Assembly (NCBI GenBank): GCA_050953005.1
Contig: JBMNLV010000009.1
Location: forward strand, 124,001-188,000
Length of the DNA: 64,000 nucleotides
Source of the DNA: UBA6115 sp050953005
GTDB taxonomy: Bacteria; Bacillota; Clostridia; Christensenellales; Aristaeellaceae
Reading direction: 5' to 3'
Shown here: positions 26,287-33,338 of the stretch, in pieces
Position numbering within the stretch: the stretch's first letter is position 1
How the letters are laid out: each line of letters opens with the position of its first letter
The notes under the pieces: model-generated
The model's database searches: none
What the model saw: the letters and a program-made list of their open reading frames with translations, nothing else
What the model was told of the DNA's origin: nothing
Made by a program: the position numbers and the translations under genes

Positions 26287-26865
26287 ATGAACAGAGATCA
26301 AGCCATCAACCTGCTTAAGCGTTATAATTCACAATCCTTTCATATCCAACACGCCCTGACCGTGGAACAGGTCATGGGATGGTTCGCACAGGAGCAGGGA
26401 TATGGTGATGAACAGGAGCATTGGAAAATGGTCGGCCTACTGCATGATATCGATTTTGGCAGCTATCCCGATCAGCACTGCGAGGTAGCACCAAGTATTT
26501 TAAAAGATGCCGGATTTGATGACAATTTTATTCACAGCGTTACCTCCCATGCATATGGCATATGCGCCGGCAGCCCCAAGCCGGAGCACAAAATGGAAAA
26601 GGTGCTGTATGCTGTGGATGAGTTGACCGGCCTGATTGGCGCCGCAGCGCTGATGCGCCCTTCCAAATCGGTTCAGGACATGGAGTTAAAGTCCCTCAAA
26701 AAGAAGTTCAAGGATAAGTCTTTCGCCGCAGGCTGTTCACGGGATATCATTTCACAGGGCGCCCAGATGCTTGACTGGCAGCTGGACGAACTACTGAATA
26801 AGGCCTTGCAGGCAATGAAAGATGTCGAGGACGAACTCAAGTTCGAGATTCAAAAACACTTATAA
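26287..26865 (+). CDS. HD-domain protein, putative phosphohydrolase
   Basis: This 192-residue protein has an HD superfamily core: the metal-binding HD pair at residues 53-54 (GLLHDIDFG), an upstream His (FHIQHAL) and a downstream HAYG and DELTGL. HD proteins hydrolyse phosphomonoesters or nucleotides; the substrate is unknown. The C-terminal third is helical and charged. The start is ATG 26287 after CCGGAGG; the open frame reaches further upstream without support. Confidence 0.8.
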   Translation: MNRDQAINLLKRYNSQSFHIQHALTVEQVMGWFAQEQGYGDEQEHWKMVGLLHDIDFGSYPDQHCEVAPSILKDAGFDDNFIHSVTSHAYGICAGSPKPEHKMEKVLYAVDELTGLIGAAALMRPSKSVQDMELKSLKKKFKDKSFAAGCSRDIISQGAQMLDWQLDELLNKALQAMKDVEDELKFEIQKHL

Positions 26866-26894
26866 ACCGCATCGAATAAGGAAAAGAGCCATCC

Positions 26895-26937
26895 TGTGAA
26901 AGGTACAGTCCTGTCTCGGGGTCTTGTGAAAGGTACA
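26895..26937. repeat. 13-bp direct repeat ahead of tRNA-Val
   Basis: TGTGAAAGGTACA occurs at 26895-26907 and again at 26925-26937. A related GGTACAGTCC is at 26902-26911 and 26961-26970. The sequence resembles an insertion-sequence end, but no transposase is adjacent. Confidence 0.5.
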
Positions 26938-26974
26938 AAGCGCTAGGTGAAGAAGAGGGAGGTACAGTCCGCGC

Positions 26975-27003
26975 TTGACGGCTGCAAGATGAGATGATAT
27001 TAT
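26975..27003 (+). promoter_or_regulatory. promoter of tRNA-Val
   Basis: TTGACG (26975-26980) and TATTAT (26998-27003) are 17 nt apart and point to the tRNA gene about 70 nt further on. Confidence 0.6.
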
Positions 27004-27078
27004 CTATTTGCTCGGTCATTATGTTCAGTTGGCAAAGTCACTGATTAGTCCAACCAAAAGACCTGGTTTATCCCCTAA

Positions 27079-27154
27079 GGTCGCATGGCTCAGTTGGTAG
27101 AGCACCGTGTTCACATCGCGGGGGTCACAGGTTCGAGCCCTGTTGCGACCACCA
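27079..27154 (+). tRNA. tRNA-Val (anticodon CAC)
   Basis: A complete 76-nt cloverleaf with encoded CCA. The acceptor stem GGTCGCA pairs with TGCGACC, the D stem is GCTC/GAGC, the anticodon stem CCGTG/CGCGG encloses loop TTCACAT with anticodon CAC, and the T stem ACAGG/CCTGT encloses TTCGAGC. The discriminator base is A. It reads GUG codons. Two decayed copies of its 3' half lie downstream at 30931 and 33128. Confidence 0.95.
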
Positions 27155-27193
27155 AAAACCCTTGAAACACTACGTATCCAAGGGTTTTCTTTT
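27155..27193 (+). terminator. tRNA-Val terminator
   Basis: AAAACCCTTG / CAAGGGTTTT, a 10-bp stem followed by CTTTTATTT, directly after the encoded CCA. Confidence 0.8.
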
Positions 27194-27423
27194 ATTTAAA
27201 TTTCCCTTGTTCTCCCCATAGAAAGGATCATATTCTTTTACTTTCGATCTCAACCGAAACTCAAAAATTCTCTGAAATAGAAAGATACTGTCAAATTAAG
27301 TTAGAAACTTCAAATTCTTCATTTCGATAGACATTTAATCCTCCTTGACTATTATTCTTAAATACTTTCTCAGATACAAAAAGCTTTCCCATCTTCTTTG
27401 ATACTACTTCCAAACGTTAATGC
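27194..27423. other. AT-rich spacer before the IS630 transposase
   Basis: This stretch of about 230 nt is AT-rich with no open frame of note. It probably contains the left end of the IS630-type element, but no convincing terminal inverted repeat could be matched to the right side. Confidence 0.4.
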
Positions 27424-27452
27424 TTCACAGAGTAGAAGAAACCTGATATAAT
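27424..27452 (+). promoter_or_regulatory. promoter of the IS630 transposase
   Basis: TTCACA (27424-27429) and TATAAT (27447-27452) are 17 nt apart, 35 nt before the transposase start. Confidence 0.55.
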
Positions 27453-27487
27453 GAGTCTGCAGTCTACAAAGAAATCAGGTGGAAGAT

Positions 27488-28063
27488 ATGAGCAGAAAAA
27501 GTCCGGTGTTTGAAGAAGCAGAGCGTTCAGAAATTCTTGCGGCTCAAAAGAAACAGCATCCTGTTCATGTTACCCGTCGGTTGCTGGCCCTGAAACTGAA
27601 AGTGGTGGATGGATTGGGCAGTGAGGAGGCCGGAAAGCTTGCGGGGATGCATAGAACGAGCGTAAATCGGATTGTCAAAAGGTACCAAGAAGAAGGTATA
27701 GAAGCCATCGTAGGCGTACGGCACCACAACGAACACCGTTATATGAGCCGGGAAGAGGAAACAGCCTTTCTATTGCAGTTTCAGCGCCGGAGCGAAGCAG
27801 GCCAAATCATAGAAACGCGGGAAATCCATCAGGCCTATGAAAAAGCGGTTGGTCATCCGGTGACCCGGAACATGATCTACTATCTGTTGCGTCGTCATAA
27901 ATGGCGTAAGGTCATGCCGCGCAGCAGGCATGAAAAGAAAGCCAGTGAAGAAGCGATTGAAGCTTATAAAAAAAATCACCGAAAAGATAAAAATCCTGAA
28001 AAAGAGCCAGCCAAAACTTCGGGTAATGTTCCAGGACGAGGCTGGGTTTGGACGGATCAATAA
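27488..28063 (+). CDS. IS630 transposase, N-terminal frame
   Basis: This frame encodes the DNA-binding half of the transposase, about 190 residues. It holds a helix-turn-helix (SEEAGKLAGMHRTSVNRIVKRY) and a second winged-helix region (VTRNMIYYLLRRHKWRK). ATG 27488 has an AGGTGGAAG site. The true protein leaves this frame near an A8 run at 27968-27975 and continues in the second frame; the last residues here (GNVPGRGWVWTDQ) are out-of-frame tail. IS630 elements commonly use frameshifting, so the shift may be functional rather than damage. Confidence 0.8.
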   Translation: MSRKSPVFEEAERSEILAAQKKQHPVHVTRRLLALKLKVVDGLGSEEAGKLAGMHRTSVNRIVKRYQEEGIEAIVGVRHHNEHRYMSREEETAFLLQFQRRSEAGQIIETREIHQAYEKAVGHPVTRNMIYYLLRRHKWRKVMPRSRHEKKASEEAIEAYKKNHRKDKNPEKEPAKTSGNVPGRGWVWTDQ

Positions 28064-28538
28064 GCCCAAGCGATGCTGGTGCAAAAAGGGAATACGTCCC
28101 AGTGTACCCTGTCACCATATTCGGGAATACAGATATCTGTATGGCGCTGTGTCTCCACAGGACGGCGAGCTGTTCAGTCTGGTGATGCCCTATGCCAACA
28201 CAGACTGCATGAACATCTTTCTGGAGGAACTCTCCAGGGCTTATCCGGATGATCATATCTTGCTGCTATTAGACAACGCGGCCTGGCACCGCTCATCTGC
28301 CATGGTTGTACCAAGCCGCATAGAACTATTTCCGCTGCTACCCTATACCCCCGAGCTCAACCCCATTGAGATGATTTGGGACGAAGTGCGGGAGAAAGGC
28401 TTCCGCAATGAGATTTTTAAGAACCTGGAGGCAGTGATTGACCGTCTGTGCCTGACTGTTAAGGAGTTGGCTGAGGATGTCCAACGCGTCGCTTCCATCA
28501 CCCATCGCAGGTGGTTAATTGATGCGTTATCGTTTTAG
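27930..28538 (+). CDS. IS630 transposase, catalytic (DDE) frame
   Basis: This frame encodes the catalytic half. The IS630 DDE signatures are intact: MFQDEAGFG (first Asp), LLLLDNAAWH (second Asp), and PELNPIEMIW (Glu). It is one base (+1) out of phase with the N-terminal frame; the join would fall at the A8 tract 27968-27975. No good ribosome site is seen for independent translation, so it is probably expressed as a fusion. Confidence 0.82.
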   Translation: MKRKPVKKRLKLIKKITEKIKILKKSQPKLRVMFQDEAGFGRINKPKRCWCKKGIRPSVPCHHIREYRYLYGAVSPQDGELFSLVMPYANTDCMNIFLEELSRAYPDDHILLLLDNAAWHRSSAMVVPSRIELFPLLPYTPELNPIEMIWDEVREKGFRNEIFKNLEAVIDRLCLTVKELAEDVQRVASITHRRWLIDALSF

Positions 28539-28595
28539 AACAGTATGAGAGACAACTTTCTCAGAAAAAGCGACAAATGAATCCGGAGCCATGGT

Positions 28596-28715
28596 ATGTT
28601 ATTGGGATTATTTGTTTTGGTTTCAATTCCTCTATTACTTTATGAATATCAGAAACGGTGGCGTGACCACTGGTATGCAACTCAAAAGATAGTGAATCCG
28701 GATTCAATCAGTTGA
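28596..28715 (+). CDS. possible 39-residue single-pass membrane peptide
   Basis: ATG 28596 follows a CGGAG site and opens a frame with a hydrophobic stretch (MLLGLFVLVSIPLLLYEYQ) followed by a basic and aromatic tail. It lies in the AT-rich zone next to decayed genes, so it could be real, a remnant, or chance. Confidence 0.25.
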   Translation: MLLGLFVLVSIPLLLYEYQKRWRDHWYATQKIVNPDSIS

Positions 28716-28739
28716 TTTTCAAACTTCTTTTGATGTTTG

Positions 28740-29828
28740 CTATCTCGATACCCCCTCCACAGTGAGTATATATAAAATGCCATTCTCAAGACCGATAATC
28801 ACAATATCTCTTTGCATCGGAAGGACGGACTATCATTATAATATTGTCTTGCTGTGCTTTAACTTGGTCTTTTGAGATATGATAGGGCGAGAAACGCTTA
28901 GCATATTCTTCGCCGATTTTATTGAAAATCTTTTGTGCAAGCCTATAAGGATAATATACCTTTATGTTTGGATAGGAGGCAGACGGATATGGCAGATTGT
29001 TATTTCCCAACTGCCTTAGTTCATACAGAACATTAGCAGTATAAACATCTATGACAAATAGTCTTTTAAGACCTCAGCGCGGCTCGATAAAAACTTACAA
29101 TCCGGTCTATATTCTGACTTGACGATTGAAAAAATACAGGTCCTCTAAAACCTTCGATCTTGTTGATAAGCTGTTTTTCCAATTCCATCTCGGATAATAC
29201 TTTTTCATCTTGACACCCAAGCATTGTTCCTTCAATCAAAAGCACATCTGCATCTTTTTTAGCTCTTTTGAGAAAAAAATCAAGACAGACAGTCTTTCGC
29301 CCATGCCCCCGGAAATCACCCGTATATATTAAAGTCTTGTCCTCGTATGATATTTCGAATGCAGCTGGCATCAAAAGCTGAATGATCCATAAGATAAGGC
29401 GTAATTCTAAACAATTTTACATTGAATGCCTTGTACATTTCAAAATATCGAAATTCCATATTAAAATCAGCATAAAGCCCAAAGAGCAACGATATTTCTA
29501 TAATCTTATTGGTACCTTTAGATAAATACACAGGTATGGCTGAATTAATAAAACGAAGCAATCCATAATGGTCAATATGTGCATGAGAGATAATTACCGC
29601 GTCAAATTGCGGCAAATCCCATTTATAAAGGCCTTTTATGTCAGGCAAAACCCCCATCTCCAACAGTTTAACAAGTGGATAAGTTGAAACTTCATCTTTT
29701 ATAGATTCACTGCTCAAGAAAAGGGGATATCCTGCATCTAATAAAACCTTGGAATCACCCGCCTCCAACTCAATAAGTGTACCTCCAATCTCTTTTGTTC
29801 CCCTATGAATTGTTATTCGCATCTGCAA
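28740..29828 (-). pseudogene. metallo-beta-lactamase-fold hydrolase, frameshifted
   Basis: Coding similarity runs through at least three frames. The 5' piece (29828-29316) has the zinc motif HAHIDHYG and GGTLIELE; the second (29374-29066) continues with YEDKTLIYTGDFRGHGRK; the third (about 29065-28786) reads RLFVIDVYTANVLYEL and onward; a fourth short piece carries DIVIIGLENG. The motif layout resembles RNase J/CPSF-like MBL hydrolases. Each break shifts frame, so the intact enzyme cannot be made. The gene directly follows a decayed PD-(D/E)XK-like gene with a short overlap, as in a two-gene module. Confidence 0.75.
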
Positions 29829-30825
29829 AATCCTTTTTCGAATAACAGTACTTTGCTATTTCAAAACGAATACCTAAGTTTTTAAGACCGTCACTAATCA
29901 AATCAACCACATCATCAGAAAACAGGGAGTGGTATTTTTCTGCAAGTATATAAGTTGATAAACGGCTGAATTTGTTTCCATCGTTTTTTATTGTTTTGGT
30001 ATCGCTCGTATCTTGCGCTGAGTCACGTTTCCCAAATTTAAAGAGGGGTTTTTTGAGCAATGCAAGTATTATAAATTAATAGAAGAATAATAAAGTGTCT
30101 CTCCAATTACTCCAAGTCCTCTATTATTTCCGCATTTCAACTCTATCAAATGAAGACCCTGTCCATCCTTATCTACTCCCCATATATCGATAGCACTTGC
30201 TCTGCAAGGAAAGGACGGCATTTTTTTCTTTAATTTCATTAATAAACACCACCTACAGGAAGTTGATTGAAGAGCTTATCCTCGTCTATATTCCAACGTT
30301 CAGATAGCAATTTCTTCCCTTGCATGAAATACGAACCACGATTCAATCTGACGCTCCATGTTTTTAGTTCCAATAACATCTTTTCTTTCATGCAAAGAGT
30401 GATTGAGCATAAGGGTTGTTTGAATCAACCCAGTCAATAAAATCCTGAACAATGCCCATTCTTTCTTTTTTTACAGAGAACCATGTCGGAAAGATTCTTA
30501 ACATGATGTTAAGCCTATATAGAAAACGGTTGTAATGCCAAGCTTTAGGGACAGCCATATTTACGCACTAAATCATCACTTGATTTAAAATCTAAAACCA
30601 CAAACTCCTATAATGTCTGAGAGCCAGCATTTCAATACCAAAATCCAACCCTCGAAAGCTACACTATTTCTTTGCATGTCTTGGGCAACGTTTTTTATGG
30701 ATACATTCAAAGTCCGATTCTTAATAGACAATTCAATTCCGGCAGGCAGTTGAACTCTTGAAACTTTACTCTTCTCTCTTAGCTTATTGATGACATAAGA
30801 ATTGTTTTTGGTCTACATCAAGCAT
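29803..30825 (-). pseudogene. decayed PD-(D/E)XK-nuclease-like gene
   Basis: Piecing frames together on the minus strand gives a near-continuous protein from ATG 30825. The pieces are a first segment with VQLPAGIELSIKNR and SVAFEGWILVLKCWL (about 30800-30585), KAWHYNRFLYRLNIMLRIF (open 30558-30388), MQGKKLLSERWNIDEDKLF (about 30350-30245), SAIDIWGVDKDG with LIELKCGNNRGLG (about 30240-30083), and a C-terminal segment ending at 29803 (open from TTG 30060). The Asp followed by ELK resembles a PD-(D/E)XK active site. At least four frameshifts make it non-functional. The nuclease assignment is inference from that short motif. Confidence 0.55.
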
Positions 30826-30930
30826 ATTCATACCTCTGAGAGTTTTCTTTGCCTTATTTCATTTTTACATTACCATTTTTCCTTCTCATATGCAATCGAA
30901 ATACGCATCTCTTGATCTTTGAATACTCAG

Positions 30931-30974
30931 GTTCACATCAACTGGGTCATAAGTTCGATCCCTTTAACTAACCA
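30931..30974 (+). pseudogene. decayed 3' half of tRNA-Val (copy 1)
   Basis: The sequence from GTTCACATC to TAACCA lines up with the anticodon loop through the 3' end of tRNA-Val at 27079, keeping the anticodon loop TTCACAT, GGGTCA, GTTCGA and final ACCA, with about a dozen changes. No 5' half is present. Confidence 0.6.
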
Positions 30975-30982
30975 AACACACC

Positions 30983-31020
30983 CCCCTTGAGAACACTGCG
31001 TTTTCAAGGGGCTTCTCCTT
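30983..31020 (+). terminator. terminator following the tRNA remnant
   Basis: CCCCTTGAGAAC / GTTTTCAAGGGG, a 12-bp stem with one G-U pair, followed by CTTCTCCTTT. It occupies the same relative position as the terminator behind the intact tRNA-Val and has a similar CCTTGA core. Confidence 0.65.
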
Positions 31021-31157
31021 TCCTTGTCAATTCCTTTACTCACAAAAAAGAATGAAGATCCGACTACTTGTCTATATGTTTAGCAAGCCGTAAATGAGGG
31101 TGTTTTTTATTATGACAAAACCGCCCGCCATGCAGGGTGTTTGAAGGAGGATGAACC

Positions 31158-31670
31158 ATGAAGAAAAAAGTAGCAGAAATGATGAACGCTCAAATAAATA
31201 AGGAGCTGTATTCTGCGTATCTTTACTTGGATTTTTCTAATTTTTTTGTAGAAAAGGGGCTTTCAGGCCTGGCCAACTGGTATCGCATTCAGGCCATGGA
31301 GGAGCGCGATCATGCGATGCTGTTCTATGATTACATGCACCACAATAACCAGAAGGTAACACTTGAAGCCATTGAAAAACCCACCCGCGATTACAGCACC
31401 CCGCTGGAGGTGCTGAAAGCTGCGCTGGGACACGAGGAATATATTACCGCGTCTATTGATGAAATCTACAATGAAGCAATGTCCTGTAAAGATTTCCGGT
31501 CCATGCAATTCCTGGATTGGTTTGTCAAAGAACAGGGCGAAGAAGAAGCCAACGCTCATGAGTTAATCAATAAGATGGAACTGTTTGGTACCGATCCCAA
31601 ATCGCTGTACCTTTTGGATGCAGAACTGGGCGCACGAGTGTACGCTCCGCCTACATTGGTTGTTACGTAA
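31158..31670 (+). CDS. ftnA: ferritin
   Basis: This is an iron-storage protein, 170 residues, forming a 24-subunit cage. Four-helix-bundle ferroxidase ligands are visible: Glu16 (NKELYSAYLY), the EExxH pair at residues 49-52 (MEERDHAM), a central Glu (GHEEYITASI) and the Q/E pair in KEQGEEEANAHEL. Length and motifs match bacterial non-heme ferritin (FtnA) rather than bacterioferritin (no haem Met) or Dps. GAAGGAGG precedes the ATG. Base composition resembles the main chromosome although it lies in the variable zone. Confidence 0.93.
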   Translation: MKKKVAEMMNAQINKELYSAYLYLDFSNFFVEKGLSGLANWYRIQAMEERDHAMLFYDYMHHNNQKVTLEAIEKPTRDYSTPLEVLKAALGHEEYITASIDEIYNEAMSCKDFRSMQFLDWFVKEQGEEEANAHELINKMELFGTDPKSLYLLDAELGARVYAPPTLVVT

Positions 31671-31714
31671 TTCTCAGCAGGCAATTGCTCCGCACCAGCG
31701 GAACCCAGGTTGTC

Positions 31715-31743
31715 AAAAAGGTCGTTTATACACGGCCTTTTTT
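31715..31743 (+). terminator. ferritin terminator
   Basis: AAAAAGGTCG / CGGCCTTTTT stem (one wobble) with an 8-nt loop and a T-run, 44 nt past the ferritin stop. Confidence 0.75.
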
Positions 31744-31801
31744 GCTGTGGATGAAGATGTTAACAAGATTTTTTATGCTGCGATTTGTATGTATTGTTCG
31801 C

Positions 31802-31827
31802 GTTTTCTGCTATAATTCTTGGCTGTG
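31802..31827. repeat. 26-bp direct repeat, left copy
   Basis: This copy begins GTTTTCTGCTATAATTC and ends GGCTGTG. It recurs at 33004-33029 with one mismatch; the two copies bracket the IS481-type element at a distance of 8-9 bp from its ends. Confidence 0.8.
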
Positions 31828-31836
31828 TGTTGAGGT

Positions 31837-32995
31837 ACGATACATAGGTAACACTTAGGGGAAAGAAAGCAGAGAGACTTTGGTAGAATGGTTTCCCCAA
31901 ACAAAACTACTGAAGGAGCTCTCTGCATGAACAAGTTAACTCAGGATGCGCACTGGCGTCAACAGATGATGTTGTATTGCCAGAACCATGGATTGACGAA
32001 GACCTCAATTCGCTACCATGTAAGCCGGAAATGTGTATGGAAATGGCGAAATCGCTGGGATGGGACCTGGCAAAGCCTGGAGGAGCGCAAGCGAAGTCCC
32101 CATACCAGCCCACGCAAACAAAGCCGCAGCGAGGAGAAGCTGGTAAAGCGTTATGGAATGAAGTACCGTGAAGATCTGCTGCTGGGATACCAAAAGGCCA
32201 CGAACTATGGATACACACGAAGCTATGGCTGCTTCAAACGGACAGTGAACAGGCTGCTTGGGAAATCGACTGTCAAGAAACGGAAGGAACGCAAGCCCAA
32301 GCCCTACCAACGCGCAGACTATCCTGGTCAGAAACTGCAGTTGGATGTGAAGTATGTGCCTTCGTACTGTGTGTCGGATGGCGGGAAATACTATCAGTTT
32401 ACGGCCAAGGACGAATGCAGCCGCTGGACCTATCGTGAGATGTACGATGAACACAGCACGTACAGCGCGCGGGACTTTCTGGAGAAGCTGGTAAGGCGAT
32501 CACCCTTCCCCATCAGAGCGATACAGACAGACAATGGAACGGAGTTCACGAATGCGCTGCTGGTCACCAAATCCAAACACAAGACGCTGTTTGAGCAGGC
32601 GTTTCAGGACATGGGGATAGCGTACCACCGCATCCGGATCGCCACACCCCGGCATAACGGCAAGGTTGAGCGTCAGCACCGAACGGATGAGCTAAGGTTC
32701 TACCGGAAGATGCGGATGTACAGTCTGGAGGATGGAAGAAAACAGTTGGCCAGGTACCAGGCTGTGTCTAACGATTACATCATGACCTGTCTTGGGATGA
32801 GCTCGCCCAATAAAGTGCTGGGCCTTTATCAGGGGGTGATGTAATCAAGGCTCAATGCCGAGCCATTGAGCCGCCCTGAATTCTACCAAGGAAGCGGTGT
32901 CAAGGTCAGGTAGTATTTGCTTCGCAAATCTCCACCTTTCCCTTGACACCGGGCTGCTGCCAGAATTGCGCCCATTGTGTTACCTATGTTTGACA
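31837..32995 (+). mobile_element. IS481-type insertion sequence
   Basis: About 1.16 kb with matching ends: ACATAGGTAACAC at 31842-31854 and its reverse complement at 32977-32989, with further similarity on both sides (GGG a few bases inward). The outer boundary is set by symmetry and could be off by a few bases. It contains one intact transposase gene. Confidence 0.75.
31927..32844 (+). CDS. IS481-type transposase
   Basis: The 305-residue product has an N-terminal helix-turn-helix (LTKTSIRYHVSRKCVWKWRN) and an rve integrase core with all three catalytic residues: LQLDVKYVP, AIQTDNGTEFT, and RHNGKVERQHRTDELRFY. ATG 31927 has an AGGAG site 8 nt upstream; an upstream in-frame ATG (31888) is weaker. 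The frame is intact, so the element may be active. Confidence 0.88.
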   Translation: MNKLTQDAHWRQQMMLYCQNHGLTKTSIRYHVSRKCVWKWRNRWDGTWQSLEERKRSPHTSPRKQSRSEEKLVKRYGMKYREDLLLGYQKATNYGYTRSYGCFKRTVNRLLGKSTVKKRKERKPKPYQRADYPGQKLQLDVKYVPSYCVSDGGKYYQFTAKDECSRWTYREMYDEHSTYSARDFLEKLVRRSPFPIRAIQTDNGTEFTNALLVTKSKHKTLFEQAFQDMGIAYHRIRIATPRHNGKVERQHRTDELRFYRKMRMYSLEDGRKQLARYQAVSNDYIMTCLGMSSPNKVLGLYQGVM

Positions 32996-33003
32996 CTCCT
33001 ACA

Positions 33004-33029
33004 GTTTTCTGCTGTAATTCTTGGCTGTG
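33004..33029. repeat. 26-bp direct repeat, right copy
   Basis: Second copy of the sequence at 31802, beginning GTTTTCTGCTGTAATTC, one mismatch. Confidence 0.8.
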
Positions 33030-33127
33030 GAAGTTGAAAGCCTACCAGCAATATGCTATGATAAACGATATTGATAGAAGGAGATTTTGTTTCGTACTTG
33101 CGGACTTTGCCACTTCCCAGAGTGCAT

Positions 33128-33173
33128 CGTTCACATTAATGGGGTCACAGAGACTCGAGCCCTGTTGTGACCA
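33128..33173 (+). pseudogene. decayed 3' half of tRNA-Val (copy 2)
   Basis: The sequence from CGTTCACATT to GTGACCA matches tRNA-Val (27079-27154) from the anticodon loop to the 3' end, including GGGGTCACAG, TCGAGCCCTGTTG and GACCA, with few changes. The 5' half is missing. It is better preserved than copy 1. Confidence 0.7.
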
Positions 33174-33338
33174 TTAATTAAAAGAGGCTAGCAGCGCCGT
33201 CTTTTGTACGTTACAGCCCTTTTTCATACAATAGGAGGTACATGGAGCATGATTTTATATCACCGGTGGCGTCAATCACGCTGCATCTTGAAACAAGGAT
33301 AAACCCAACTTTCCATTTTATTATATGGAGGAAATCGC

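Larger units (their letters stand above)
27479..28538 (+). mobile_element. IS630-family insertion sequence (core)
   Basis: Two overlapping transposase frames with IS630 features. Only the coding core is delimited; terminal repeats and the TA target duplication usual for the family were not identified by eye. Confidence 0.75.

Noticed and set aside
27363..28571. Similar ACTTTCTCAGA sequences on both sides of the IS630 element
   Set aside because: They are directly, not inversely, oriented and too long for a TA target duplication; with AT-rich flanks, chance cannot be excluded.
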